In this document: in pieces, positions 37,472 to 47,041 of the stretch
Position numbering within the stretch: the first letter of the stretch is position 1
How the letters are laid out: every line of letters starts with the position of its first letter
DNA from: Sanguibacter keddieii DSM 10542
GTDB lineage: Bacteria > Actinomycetota > Actinomycetes > Actinomycetales > Cellulomonadaceae
Direction of reading: 5' to 3'
Length of the DNA stretch: 64,000 bases
NCBI RefSeq assembly: GCF_000024925.1
Contig: NC_013521.1
Span: 2,418,001-2,482,000 of the forward strand
The notes under the pieces: generated by a model
Seen by the model: the letters and a program-made list of their open reading frames with translations, nothing else
Databases searched by the model: none
Told to the model about the DNA's origin: nothing
Translations under genes and position numbers: made by a program

Positions 37472-39148
37472 TCAGACGCCCTGGCGGTCGAGGGCAGCCC
37501 GGACGAGACCGGCGAACAGCGGGTGCGCGCGGGTCGGGCGGGACTTGAACTCGGGGTGCGCCTGCGTCGAGATGTAGAACGGGTGCACGTCCTTGGCCAG
37601 CTCGACGAACTCCACGAGGGTGCCGTCGGGCGAGGTGCCGGAGAAGACCAGCCCGGCCTCCTCGAGCTGCGCGCGGTAGGCGTTGTTCACCTCGTAGCGG
37701 TGGCGGTGACGCTCCGACACGAGCTCCGAGCCGTACACGCCGGCCGCGACGGACCCCGGCGCGAGGGCCGCGTCGTAGGCGCCCAGGCGCATGGTGCCGC
37801 CGAGGTCGCCCGCGCCGTCGACGAAGCTCTGCTGCTCCGCCATGGTCGCGATCACCGGGTGCGGGGTCGCCGGGTCGAACTCCGACGACGACGCGCCCTC
37901 GAGCCCGACGACGTTCCGTGCGTACTCCATGACCATGGACTGCAGGCCGAGGCAGATGCCGAGCGTCGGCACGCCGCCCTCGCGCGCCCAGCGCAGCGCG
38001 CCGAGCTTGCCCTCGATGCCGCGCACGCCGAAGCCGCCGGGGACGAGGACCGCGTCGACGCCCTCGAGGGACGTCTGGGCGCCCTCTGGGGTCTGGCAGT
38101 CGTCGGACGGGACCCAGCGGATGACGACCTTGGTGTCGTTGGCGAACCCGCCGGCGCGCAGCGCCTCGGTGACCGAGAGGTACGCGTCGGGGAGGTCGAT
38201 GTACTTGCCGACGAGCGCGATCTCCACGCGGTGCGCGGGCTCGTGCACGCGCTCGAGGAGCTGCGACCAGCCGTCCCAGTCCACGTCGTGGAAGGGCAGG
38301 CCGAGGCGGCGCACGACGTAGGCGTCGAGGCCCTCCGAGTGGATGACCCGCGGGATGTCGTAGATGCTCGGCGCGTCCATGCAGTTGATGACGGCCTCGT
38401 TGTCGACGTCGCAGAACAGCGCGATCTTGCGCTTGGTGCCCTCGGGGACCTCGCGGTCCGAGCGGAGCACGATCGCGTCGGGCTGGATGCCGATGCTGCG
38501 CAGCGCGGCGACCGAGTGCTGGGTCGGCTTCGTCTTGAGCTCTCCGCTCGGGCCGATGTACGGCACGAGGGAGACGTGGAGGAAGAACACGTCGTCGCGG
38601 CCGAGCTCGTGGCGCACCTGACGGGCGGCCTCGAGGAAGGGCTGGGACTCGATGTCCCCGACGGTCCCGCCGATCTCGGTGATGATCACGTCGACGTCGT
38701 CGCTCGCCTGCGCACGCATGCGGCTCTTGATCTCGTCGGTGATGTGCGGGATGACCTGGACGGTGTCGCCGAGGTACTCGCCGCGTCGTTCCTTGGCGAT
38801 GACCTGGGAGTACACCTGGCCGGTCGTGACGTTCGCCGCCGCCTCGAGGTCGACGTCGAGGAAGCGCTCGTAGTGCCCGATGTCGAGGTCGGTCTCGGCC
38901 CCGTCCTCGGTGACGAAGACCTCACCGTGCTGGAACGGGTTCATGGTGCCCGGGTCCACGTTGAGGTACGGGTCGAGCTTCTGCATGGTGACTCGGAGCC
39001 CGCGGGCCCGGAGCAGTCGACCGAGGCTGGACGCCGTCAGTCCCTTACCCAGGGAGGAGGCGACACCCCCGGTCACGAAGATGTGCCGTGTCGTCGATTC
39101 CGACCGGACTCGGTTGCTGGACTGGAGCCTGTTCACATGGTCTGCCAC
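37472..39148 (-). CDS. pyrG: CTP synthase
   Basis: Amidates UTP to CTP with glutamine. 558 residues. The N-terminal synthetase domain starts [20 protein letters not shown] (P-loop type) with [20 protein letters not shown]. The C-terminal class I glutamine amidotransferase has the nucleophile cysteine in [11 protein letters not shown] and the His/Glu pair in [12 protein letters not shown]. The first about 20 residues are an extension. GTG at 39148 lies 14 nt after the upstream stop with only a weak GAGTGGAA site, suggesting translational coupling. Confidence 0.97.
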   Translation of the reverse strand: MADHVNRLQSSNRVRSESTTRHIFVTGGVASSLGKGLTASSLGRLLRARGLRVTMQKLDPYLNVDPGTMNPFQHGEVFVTEDGAETDLDIGHYERFLDVDLEAAANVTTGQVYSQVIAKERRGEYLGDTVQVIPHITDEIKSRMRAQASDDVDVIITEIGGTVGDIESQPFLEAARQVRHELGRDDVFFLHVSLVPYIGPSGELKTKPTQHSVAALRSIGIQPDAIVLRSDREVPEGTKRKIALFCDVDNEAVINCMDAPSIYDIPRVIHSEGLDAYVVRRLGLPFHDVDWDGWSQLLERVHEPAHRVEIALVGKYIDLPDAYLSVTEALRAGGFANDTKVVIRWVPSDDCQTPEGAQTSLEGVDAVLVPGGFGVRGIEGKLGALRWAREGGVPTLGICLGLQSMVMEYARNVVGLEGASSSEFDPATPHPVIATMAEQQSFVDGAGDLGGTMRLGAYDAALAPGSVAAGVYGSELVSERHRHRYEVNNAYRAQLEEAGLVFSGTSPDGTLVEFVELAKDVHPFYISTQAHPEFKSRPTRAHPLFAGLVRAALDRQGV

Positions 39149-39162
39149 GGGGTTCCACTCTA

Positions 39163-42057
39163 TCAGTCGACGGGTCGGGCCGGGAGGCCCCCGGCCGGGG
39201 AAGGCCGGTGGTACACGGTGGCGAGCTGCGTCACAGCGTCGCCCACGGTCGGGAGCGCGGAGGCCTGGACGAGCGAGCGGCGGCGCCTGTCGGCGAGGGC
39301 CTCGGGGTCGGACAGCAGGACCGCGACGGCGTCGGCGAGGGCGGCCGCGTCGCCCACGGGGACCAGCACAGCGGCGTCTCCCGTGACCTCCCGGGTGCCT
39401 CCGGCGTCGGTGGCGACCACCGCGGCCCCGACGCGCAGCGCCTCCTGCAGGTTGAGCGGCTGCCCCTCCCAGACCGCTGCGCTGACCACTATGTCGGCGG
39501 CCCCCTGGAGGGCGGCGACGTCGTCGCGCGGTCCGAGCAGGTCGACGGGGAGACGCTCGTCACGCACGCGACGGGCCAGCTCGTCGTGCAGCGGCCCGCC
39601 TCCGGCGACCACCCACCGCACCCGGTGCTGCGGGGCCGTGCGCCCGACGTGCGCGACGGCGTCGAGCAGCGTCGGCAGGCCCTTCTGGAGCGCGAGGCGC
39701 CCGACCGTCACGACCAGACGCTCGTCCGGCCCGAGGCCGAGCCCCGCACGCGTCGTGGCCCGGTCGGGGACGTCGGGGGCCTGCTGCTGCGGGGAGGGCA
39801 CGAGCGCCCGGGCCGTCGACCGGGCCCCGCGGTCGCGTGCGCGCTCGACGAGGTCGGTGCTCACCCCGAGGACCGTGCCGGCCCCGCGGGCGACCACGCG
39901 CTCGAGCACACCGGAGACGGTGCGGACGGCACGACCGCCGACCGGCAGGTTGTGGAGCGTCACGACGATCGTGGGCCGGTGTCCCTGCCGCAGCGACCGG
40001 GCCGCGATCACGGCGAGGGCACCGGCACGCAGGCCGTGCGCGTGGACCACGTCGGCACGCGCCGAGAGACCGCGCAGCGTGCGCACCGCACCGAGGTCGG
40101 CCGTCGGCCGGGGCCGGTCGGTGATCTCGACCGGCACGAAGCGCACGCGCTCGGAGGCGACGAGGGTCCGGACCGACTCCGGTCCCGCGACGACCACGAC
40201 CGAGGGGGCCGCGCTGCCCGGCGCTCCGAGCGCTGCAGCCAGCTGTCCGACGTGGCGGGCCACTCCCCCGGCGCTCGACCCGAGCACCTGGAGGACCCGG
40301 GCCGGCGGGACGTCAGGGAGCGTCGCGAGGCTGCCGGGACCGAGGACGTCGCCGGTCCCGGCGACGGGCACTGCCGCCGGCTCTGCCGCAGTACCTGAGT
40401 CCGACGCGGTGCTCGGCTCTGACGCTGCGCCAGGCTCCGGCGCCGTGCCCGCACGCCGGGCGCGGACGAGGTCGCGGACCGAGGTGTCGGCCACCACGAG
40501 GGTCCCGGCGGTGACGACGAGCGCGAGCACCCCGGCGGCGACGCCGGCCAGCAACGCCTCGACGACCGAGGCGCCGGTCGGCAGCAGGAGGTCGGCGAGC
40601 GCGTGCCCCAGCCAGCCGCCTGCGGCGCCCGCGAGGACGGCCACGACGGCAGTGCGGGGCAGGCCCGCGACAGCGGCGGCGCCTGCCCGGCGGCGCACGG
40701 CGCCGAGGAGCGTCACCCCGGCGACGAGCATCCCGGCGGAGCCGGCGGCGCCGAGGGAGGCCAGGGTGAGCGTCTGGTCCTGCGTCCCCGAGGTGAGCAC
40801 CGCCGGGAGCACCGCGGCGACGGCGACGACCGCTCCCCACCCGAGGGCGGCGCCGACCACCGCGGCGCGACCCGCGTCGAGCGAGTAGAGGGACCGGGAG
40901 AGGAGGAAGAGCAGCGCGAACCCGACGAGCCCCGGGGCGGACCACGCGATCGCGACGGCCATGCCGTCTGTACCGCCGGGGGTGAAGGCGTCGAAGAACG
41001 CCTCGACGGCGCCCGCGACGCTCAGCAGGACCGCGGCGCCGACCGCACTCACGGCGACGACCGCGCGGGTCGCGACAGCGCTCAGGCGGGCGAACCCGGC
41101 ACGGTCGCCGGCGTCGGCGCGAGCGGCGAGACGTGGGAAGGCGCTCGTCGCGAGCGGGACCGCGAGCACCGCGTACGGGAGCACGTAGACCGCCTGCGAA
41201 TACTGGTAGACGTTGAAGGTGTGCTGGCCCCCCGAGGAGAGCGCCGCGTACATCACCACGAGCACGGAGACCTGCTGGGCGACGAGCGCGCCGATGCCGG
41301 CCGTCGCGAGCCGCCGGGCGCGCGACCCGACGCCCGCGGGGAACCGGAGGCTGGGGCGCAGCCGCAGGCCCGTGCGCAGCGCGGGGACGAGCAGCGGCAG
41401 GCTCATGGCCGCGACACCCGCGGTGGTGCCCCACGCGAGCCAGCCGACGGCCGCGGCCGAGAGCTCGCCCGGGCTGCCCTGCTGCCCGTCGGCGAGGCGT
41501 CCGAACACGAGGTACGCGACGATCACCACGACGCTCGAGAACATGGGGGCGGCGGCGGGCCAGAAGAACCGGCGGCCGGCCTGCAGCACACCGGCCAGCA
41601 CCACGCCGACGCCGTAGAGCGGCAGCTGGATCGCGAAGACCCGCAAGAAGTAGGTCGCGACGTCAGCCTCGGGACCGGTCCCCACACCGGGGAGCAGCCC
41701 GATGACGGGCCGCGCGAAGACGGCGAGGGCCAGGCCGAGCGGGACGAGGACGACGACCGCCCAGGTGAGGAGCGCCGAGGCGATCGCGTCGACGTCGACC
41801 TTCGCACGGCGCAGGATCGGCCCGGCGAGCAGCGGGACGACCGCTCCGGCGAGCGCTCCGCCCGCAGCCACCTCGAAGAGCACGTTGGGGAGCACGTTCG
41901 CGGTCGCGTAGGCGCTCGCGACCCCACCGGTGCCGAGCTCGCTGGCCTGGACGACCCAGCGGCCGAACCCGAGGAGCCGGCTCAGCACCGTGACGAGGGT
42001 GATCATCACGGCGGCCCCCGCGAGGGTCTGGCTCGCCGCCGCCAGCCGTGCTCTCAC
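39163..42057 (-). CDS. Fusion of MurJ-type lipid flippase and GT4 glycosyltransferase
   Basis: 964 residues. Residues 1-528 form a MurJ/MviN (MOP superfamily) membrane protein: [12 protein letters not shown], then [20 protein letters not shown], and further hydrophobic segments. An Ala/Pro/Glu/Ser linker (about 530-580) leads to a complete GT4 enzyme (about 583-964): [46 protein letters not shown], and E-X7-E in [14 protein letters not shown]. MurJ flips lipid-linked sugars outward; GT4 enzymes add sugars on the inner face. The Asp of E. coli MurJ TDAFFVAFKLPN seems absent ([12 protein letters not shown]), so it may be a paralogue for another lipid-linked glycan. GTG start overlaps the stop of the PNPT-like gene. 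Confidence 0.85.
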   Translation of the reverse strand: MRARLAAASQTLAGAAVMITLVTVLSRLLGFGRWVVQASELGTGGVASAYATANVLPNVLFEVAAGGALAGAVVPLLAGPILRRAKVDVDAIASALLTWAVVVLVPLGLALAVFARPVIGLLPGVGTGPEADVATYFLRVFAIQLPLYGVGVVLAGVLQAGRRFFWPAAAPMFSSVVVIVAYLVFGRLADGQQGSPGELSAAAVGWLAWGTTAGVAAMSLPLLVPALRTGLRLRPSLRFPAGVGSRARRLATAGIGALVAQQVSVLVVMYAALSSGGQHTFNVYQYSQAVYVLPYAVLAVPLATSAFPRLAARADAGDRAGFARLSAVATRAVVAVSAVGAAVLLSVAGAVEAFFDAFTPGGTDGMAVAIAWSAPGLVGFALLFLLSRSLYSLDAGRAAVVGAALGWGAVVAVAAVLPAVLTSGTQDQTLTLASLGAAGSAGMLVAGVTLLGAVRRRAGAAAVAGLPRTAVVAVLAGAAGGWLGHALADLLLPTGASVVEALLAGVAAGVLALVVTAGTLVVADTSVRDLVRARRAGTAPEPGAASEPSTASDSGTAAEPAAVPVAGTGDVLGPGSLATLPDVPPARVLQVLGSSAGGVARHVGQLAAALGAPGSAAPSVVVVAGPESVRTLVASERVRFVPVEITDRPRPTADLGAVRTLRGLSARADVVHAHGLRAGALAVIAARSLRQGHRPTIVVTLHNLPVGGRAVRTVSGVLERVVARGAGTVLGVSTDLVERARDRGARSTARALVPSPQQQAPDVPDRATTRAGLGLGPDERLVVTVGRLALQKGLPTLLDAVAHVGRTAPQHRVRWVVAGGGPLHDELARRVRDERLPVDLLGPRDDVAALQGAADIVVSAAVWEGQPLNLQEALRVGAAVVATDAGGTREVTGDAAVLVPVGDAAALADAVAVLLSDPEALADRRRRSLVQASALPTVGDAVTQLATVYHRPSPAGGLPARPVD

Positions 42058-42974
42058 GGCCGCGTGCTGCCGTCCGTGACGGCCGCGCCCGGGCCCTCTG
42101 CCGCGGGGCGCGTCGACGGTGCTGCCGGGGCTGTCGGTGCTGGCGGGCGGCCCCAGCGGTCGACGGCGTCGAGCCAGGGGGTGCGGGCGATCACCTGGGA
42201 GAAGCTCACGCGCTCGCTCGCGAGGGTCAGGCCGACGAGGACGACCAGGACGGTCCCCCGCGCACGACGGCTGGTCCCCTGCACCACGGCAGAGCCGAGG
42301 AGCGCCCCGAGCGCGTTGGCGCCGGAGTCTCCGAGCATGTCGTCTCCGGCGAGGTCGGCCGGGGCTGCTGCGGCGGCGGCGCCGAGCACGGCGCCGGCCG
42401 GGCCGGAGGCTGTCGTCCCCGACAGCGCCAGTGCTGCGGCGCTGCCCGCCTTGAGCGCGCGGCCCGGGCGGAGGTCGAGGAGGTTGGCGAGGTTGGCGGC
42501 TCCCGCGACGACCGCGCCGTCGACCACGAGGTCGACCGTGCGCCGACCCGGGCCGCAGGGCTCGCGGGGCGGGGCGAGGGCAGCGGCGACCAGACCGGTG
42601 GCACCGATGCCGAGGACCTTCAGGCCGCCGGTGGTGAGGTCACCGTGCAGGGCTGCCCCGAGGTGTCCGCGGAGCCCCTTGGAGCGGGTGCTGGTGTCCT
42701 CGGCGAGGTCGTCGACGAGACCGAAGACCAGGGCTCCGACCGTGGCGGTCGTGTGACCGAGCCTCGATCGGGTGGAGCCGCCCGACACGAGCGCGCCGGC
42801 CGCGAGGCCCGCGGCCACGGCCGGTCCCTCGAGGAGGCTGACCGAGGTGCCCTGGTGGTTCGTCCGGTCCCAGCGGGCGGGCCCGCCGGGCGGGGTGCGC
42901 CCGAGACGGGAGCGGACGAGGCTCGTCGTGGCAGCGGCGACGAGCGCGCCGCCGAGCCACCGCCGGGCACTCAC
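42054..42974 (-). CDS. MraY/WecA-like prenyl-phosphate sugar-phosphate transferase (PNPT family)
   Basis: 306-residue membrane protein, mostly small hydrophobic residues. Three PNPT motifs can be aligned: the Asp-Asp pair in GLVDDLAEDTSTRSKGLRGH, the Asn/Asp block in NLANLLDLRPGRALKAG, and the GD-X-G motif in DMLGDSGANALGALLG. An N-terminal TNHQGTSVSLLEGPAVAAG sits where MraY has its substrate loop. Such enzymes put a sugar-phosphate on undecaprenyl phosphate to start a lipid-linked glycan. The second Asp of the usual DGLDG is not obvious, so activity is not certain. GTG overlaps the steB stop and its own stop overlaps the flippase-GT4 start. Confidence 0.72.
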   Translation of the reverse strand: MSARRWLGGALVAAATTSLVRSRLGRTPPGGPARWDRTNHQGTSVSLLEGPAVAAGLAAGALVSGGSTRSRLGHTTATVGALVFGLVDDLAEDTSTRSKGLRGHLGAALHGDLTTGGLKVLGIGATGLVAAALAPPREPCGPGRRTVDLVVDGAVVAGAANLANLLDLRPGRALKAGSAAALALSGTTASGPAGAVLGAAAAAAPADLAGDDMLGDSGANALGALLGSAVVQGTSRRARGTVLVVLVGLTLASERVSFSQVIARTPWLDAVDRWGRPPAPTAPAAPSTRPAAEGPGAAVTDGSTRP

Positions 42975-44035
42975 CCTGCGTCGCCCTCGCCGGTGGCCGG
43001 GTCGCCGGCCTCGCCTGCGGGGTCGACGGGCTCGCCCTCGACGGCGCCCTCCTCGACCGCCTGGCGGACCACCGGGTCGAGCACGACGCGCGGCGGGATC
43101 GCCGCGGTCGCACCGGTCCCGGTGCCGAACTGGCCGACCTGCCCCGCGAGACGGGCCGCGAGGGAGAGCGGGACGTTGACCTGGCCGGTCATGGACTCGA
43201 CGTCGGAGACCGTGGTCGTGGTCCCCTGGAGGTCGCTGTCGGTGCGGATCGTCGAGACGAGGTCGCCCTCGAGCGGGGCTCCCGAGACCACGACGGCGCC
43301 CTGCGAGCCGGTCTCGGACGCGGTGACGAGCTTGAGCTGGATCGCGGTGACCGCCGAGCGGTCGGCGACGGCGTCAGCCTCGTCCGAGCCGGCTGCGGAG
43401 TCCGCGGTCCCGACGAGGACGATCGCGTCGACGGGGGCGGTGGGGTCGACGGGCATCTCGATGAGCCCGCCGTCGACGAGGCTCCGGCGGACCAGCGCTG
43501 CGTTCGACGAGAAGGCGTCCGGGTTCGACGGGTCCACGTCGGCGATCGAGAGCACCAGGGCGCGGGCGAGGACGAGCTCGAAGCCCTCGGAGGCCGCGGT
43601 GTCCGGGAGGAACTCTGCGAGGCTCGTCGCGTAGGACTGCCGGAAGTCGGCCTGGTCTGCGGCCGTCCAGGTGTCCGTGATGCGGGTCGTCGCCGTGACG
43701 CTCGCCCCGGCGGCCTGCACCTGCTGCTCGATCGCGCTCTGGACGGCGTCGTCGACCGGGCCCAGCTGGATCACGCCGACCCGCCACCCGGGGAGCACGC
43801 CGTCGAGGAGCGCGGGTGCTGCACCCTCGACGAAGGCGTCGGTCCCCGCGAGCGTCGCCTGCGTCTCGTCGAGCTCGGTGCGCAGGGCGTCCTTCTCGGA
43901 GCGCAGGACGTCGACCTGCCCGGTGAGGGTGTCGCCGATGGACTCCTTGAGCGGGCCCGCACCGAGGATGATCCCGACGGCCAGGGCCAGGAACACCGAG
44001 ATGAGCGAGACGATGTGGTACCGGAAGTCGATCAC
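42971..44035 (-). CDS. steB: SteB / MctB-type envelope protein
   Basis: 354 residues annotated in databases as copper transporter (MctB, Rv1698) or SteB. Begins IDFRYHIVSLISVFLALAVG with one membrane anchor (about 8-26), then a coiled coil (about 32-62, SEKDALRTELDETQATL), then an extracytoplasmic alpha/beta domain and an acidic Pro/Gly-rich tail. In Corynebacterium glutamicum SteB partners SteA at the division site. Copper export was proposed for the mycobacterial protein. It lies 54 nt downstream of steA. GTG start precedes the conserved IDFRYHI. Confidence 0.85.
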   Translation of the reverse strand: MIDFRYHIVSLISVFLALAVGIILGAGPLKESIGDTLTGQVDVLRSEKDALRTELDETQATLAGTDAFVEGAAPALLDGVLPGWRVGVIQLGPVDDAVQSAIEQQVQAAGASVTATTRITDTWTAADQADFRQSYATSLAEFLPDTAASEGFELVLARALVLSIADVDPSNPDAFSSNAALVRRSLVDGGLIEMPVDPTAPVDAIVLVGTADSAAGSDEADAVADRSAVTAIQLKLVTASETGSQGAVVVSGAPLEGDLVSTIRTDSDLQGTTTTVSDVESMTGQVNVPLSLAARLAGQVGQFGTGTGATAAIPPRVVLDPVVRQAVEEGAVEGEPVDPAGEAGDPATGEGDAG

Positions 44036-44089
44036 GTCACTGGAACTTTCTGTCAGCTGTCAGGGCGGTGGCTGCGGGCGGGGCGCCCA

Positions 44090-45289
44090 TCAGGTCCACC
44101 AGGCCAGGGAGACGACCCACGACCAGAGGTCGTCGATGCGTGCCCCGGTCAACCCGAGGAAGGTCTGCCCGACGGACGTCGAGACCATCGCCGCGACGAC
44201 GGCGGCGATACCCGCGACGGCCAGCAGGATCAGCTGGGCCGTCGAGATGCGGTGCCGGTAGAGGCGCGAGACGCCCTTGGCGTCGACGAGCTTGCCGCCG
44301 ACGCGCAGGCGGGTGAGGAAGGTGCTCGCCATGCCGGCGCGCCCCTTGTCGAGGAACTCCACGAGCGTGGCGTGCGTGCCGACGGCGACGATCACCTCGG
44401 CACCCATGTCGTCGGCGAGCAGCATCGCGATGTCCTCGCTGGTGCCCGCGGCGGGGAACACGACGAAGGGCACGGCGAGCGCCTCGACGCGCTCGAGCCC
44501 GGGGGCGCGGCCGTCGCGGTAGGCGTGCACCACGACCTCGGCGCCGCAGCGCAGCGCCTTGTCGGAGACGGAGTCCATGTCGCCGACGATGAGGTCCGGG
44601 CTCCAGCCCGCCTCGATGATCGCGTCGGCGCCGCCGTCGACGCCGATGAGGATGGGGCGGAACTCCTTGATGTAGGAGCGCAGCGTCTTGAGGTCTTCGC
44701 GGTAGTGGTACCCGCGGACGACGATGAGCACCTGGCGACCGGCGATCTTGGTGGAGATCTCCGGGATGCCGACGCCGTCGAGCAGCAGGTCCCGCTCGCG
44801 CCGGAGGTAGTCCATGGTGTTGGCCGCGAAGGACTCCAGCTGGGCGGAGAGGCCCTCGCGGGCCTCCTCGAGGTCGCGGGTGACGCTCTCGACGTCCTGG
44901 ACGACCCCCTCGGTGACGAGGGTGTCCCCGAGGTACACGGCACCGTCGTCGATGCGCAGGGTCTTGCCCTCGCGCACGGACATCACGTCGGCCCCGAGGT
45001 CGTCGACGAGGACGACGCCGGCCTCGACGAGGATGCTGGGGCCGAGGTTGGGGTAGCGCCCGGAGATCGACTTCGCGGCGTTGAGCACCGCGGAGGGCTG
45101 GGCGGCCACGAGCGCCTCGGCGGCGACACGGTCGATGTCGAGGTGGTCGATCACCGCGATGTCGCCGGGGCGCAGGCGCTTGGTGAGATCTTTGGTCCGT
45201 CGGTCGACCTTGGCGGTCCCCGTGACTCCCTGCAGAGGGTGCGCCGCATCCTTGGCAGTCGATCGTCGTCTGAGCTTCATCACGCTCAT
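44090..45289 (-). CDS. steA: SteA cytokinetic protein (thiamin-pyrophosphokinase-like)
   Basis: 399 residues. The N-terminal half includes GTAKVDRRTKDLTKRLRPGD and VLNAAKSISGRYPNLGPSIL, the middle a pyrophosphokinase-like fold with PILIGVDGGADAIIEAGW, then PDLIVGDMDSVSDKAL and TSEDIAMLLAD, and the C-terminus a membrane anchor (STAQLILLAVAGIAAVVAAM). In C. glutamicum SteA localises to the cytokinetic ring with SteB. The ATG overlaps the recN stop (ATGA), so this division gene is translated with the DNA-repair gene. Confidence 0.9.
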   Translation of the reverse strand: MSVMKLRRRSTAKDAAHPLQGVTGTAKVDRRTKDLTKRLRPGDIAVIDHLDIDRVAAEALVAAQPSAVLNAAKSISGRYPNLGPSILVEAGVVLVDDLGADVMSVREGKTLRIDDGAVYLGDTLVTEGVVQDVESVTRDLEEAREGLSAQLESFAANTMDYLRRERDLLLDGVGIPEISTKIAGRQVLIVVRGYHYREDLKTLRSYIKEFRPILIGVDGGADAIIEAGWSPDLIVGDMDSVSDKALRCGAEVVVHAYRDGRAPGLERVEALAVPFVVFPAAGTSEDIAMLLADDMGAEVIVAVGTHATLVEFLDKGRAGMASTFLTRLRVGGKLVDAKGVSRLYRHRISTAQLILLAVAGIAAVVAAMVSTSVGQTFLGLTGARIDDLWSWVVSLAWWT

Positions 45290-47037
45290 GTTCTCACAGC
45301 GGCACGCTCGAGAAGCTCCGCCGCGTGGCTGAGCGCGGCCTCGGAGTCCTGCCCCGAGAGCATGCGTGCGAGCTCTTGCACGCGGTCGTCACCTGCGACG
45401 ATGCGGATGCCCGACTGTGTGATGACGTCGGCGTCCGCGTCCTGCCCGTCGGCGCCCTGCGCGCTGGCCCCCTTGGACACCACGAGCTGGACGTCCGCGT
45501 AGGCCGCGACCTGCGCGAGGTGCGTGACGACGATCACCTGCGTGGTCCGCGCGAGGCGGGCCAGGCGCTGCCCGACCTCGAGCGCCGCCTTGCCGCCGAC
45601 CCCGGCGTCGACCTCGTCGAACACCATCGTCGGGGTGCGGCGCGCGCCGGAGGCGTCGGCCGTGGCGAGGGCGACCTCGATCGCGAGCATCACGCGGGAC
45701 AGCTCACCGCCCGAGGCGCCCTTGCCGAGGGGGCGGGGGGGTCCGCCGCGGTGCGCGCTGAGGAGCATCTGGACGCTGTCGGCACCCCACGGACCGAGGT
45801 CCTCGAGGGTGTCGATCTCGATGGTGAGGGTGGCCCCGGACATCGCCAGCCCGGTGAGCTCCTCGGTCACCGCGTCGGAGAGCGAGACCGCGGCCGCGGT
45901 ACGGGCGGCGGTCAGTGCGGCGGCACGCTCGACGAGGCGTGCGTCGAGCGCCGCGAGCGACTCGGTGAGGACCTCGATGCGACCGTCCGAGTCGTCGAGC
46001 TCGGCGAGCCGCAGCCCCGAGGTCGACGCCCAGGCGAGGACCTCGTCGACGGTCTCGCCGTAGGACCGCGTGAGGTGCCCGAGCTCGGCGCGGCGTGCCT
46101 CGACGGTCTCGAGCCGTGCCGGGTCCGCGTCGAGCGCCGCCAGGTACCCGGAGAGCTCGGTGCCGACGTCGGCCAGGGCGTAGGCCACCGACGCCAGGGA
46201 CTTGCCGACGGCCTCGAGCTCGGGGTCGAACTGGCCGCCGTGCTCGGCGAGCCGACGGGCACGGTCGACGAGCTCGACGGCGTTCGAGCCCGAGCCGACC
46301 GCCACGTCGGCGAGGTCGTCGCCCGCGACGGCCAGCAGCGCGTCCTGGGCGGCGGTGCGGAGCTCTTCGGAGTTGCTGAGGCGCTCGGCCTCCTGGGCGA
46401 GCTCGGTGTCCTCCCCCGGCTGGGGTGCCACCCGCTCGACCTCCGCGAGGCCGAGGCGGAGCAGCTCGGCCTCGCGGGCGCGCTCCTGGGCACGCCCGAC
46501 GAGCTCTTCGAGCTCGGCTGCGGAGGCGGCGCGCTCGTTCCACAGCGCCCGGTACTCGGCGAGGGCCGTGGTGACGACCTCCCCGGCGAAGGAGTCGAGG
46601 GCCTCGCGCTGGCGCTGCGGGGAGCGCAGGCGCATCTGGTCCGACTGGCCGTGGATGGTCACGAGGTCTTCGGCGAGGTCGGCGAGCACGGCCTGCGGCA
46701 CGGAGCGTCCACCGAGGTGGGTGCGTGAGCGTCCCTGCGCGGCGACGGTGCGGACGATGAGCAGGCTGCCGTCGTCGTCGAGGACGGCGCCGGTCTCGTC
46801 GACACGCGCGGCGAGCGAGGCGCTGTCCGCCACGACGCGTCCCTCGACCACGGCGGCGTCGGTACCGGTGCGCACGACCTGCGCGTCGGCCTTGCCGCCC
46901 ATGAGCAGGCCGAGGCCGCTGAGGATCATGGTCTTGCCGGCACCGGTCTCACCGGTGATCACCGTGAGACCGGGCGAGAACTCGACCCGGGTGCGGCTGA
47001 TGACGCCCAGGTTCTCGATGCTCATCTCGTGGAGCAC
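45286..47037 (-). CDS. recN: DNA repair protein RecN
   Basis: SMC-like ATPase acting at double-strand breaks, 583 residues. Walker A is GETGAGKTMILSGLG (about residue 35), followed by two long coiled-coil arms (about 155-360), the signature KGASGGELSRVMLAIE and Walker B MVFDEVDAGVGG, then VTHLAQVAAYAD. The GTG at 47037 is chosen because GAGG lies seven bases upstream, at the end of nadK; an ATG at 47025 (MSIENLG) is an alternative. Same order as Rv1695-Rv1697. Confidence 0.95.
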   Translation of the reverse strand: MLHEMSIENLGVISRTRVEFSPGLTVITGETGAGKTMILSGLGLLMGGKADAQVVRTGTDAAVVEGRVVADSASLAARVDETGAVLDDDGSLLIVRTVAAQGRSRTHLGGRSVPQAVLADLAEDLVTIHGQSDQMRLRSPQRQREALDSFAGEVVTTALAEYRALWNERAASAAELEELVGRAQERAREAELLRLGLAEVERVAPQPGEDTELAQEAERLSNSEELRTAAQDALLAVAGDDLADVAVGSGSNAVELVDRARRLAEHGGQFDPELEAVGKSLASVAYALADVGTELSGYLAALDADPARLETVEARRAELGHLTRSYGETVDEVLAWASTSGLRLAELDDSDGRIEVLTESLAALDARLVERAAALTAARTAAAVSLSDAVTEELTGLAMSGATLTIEIDTLEDLGPWGADSVQMLLSAHRGGPPRPLGKGASGGELSRVMLAIEVALATADASGARRTPTMVFDEVDAGVGGKAALEVGQRLARLARTTQVIVVTHLAQVAAYADVQLVVSKGASAQGADGQDADADVITQSGIRIVAGDDRVQELARMLSGQDSEAALSHAAELLERAAVRT

Positions 47038-47041
47038 TGTG

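Noticed and set aside
37439-40888. Open frame of about 1149 codons on the plus strand
   Set aside because: It is antisense to pyrG and the flippase-GT4 gene, with His/Val/Glu/Arg-rich nonsense typical of the complement of GC-rich codons.
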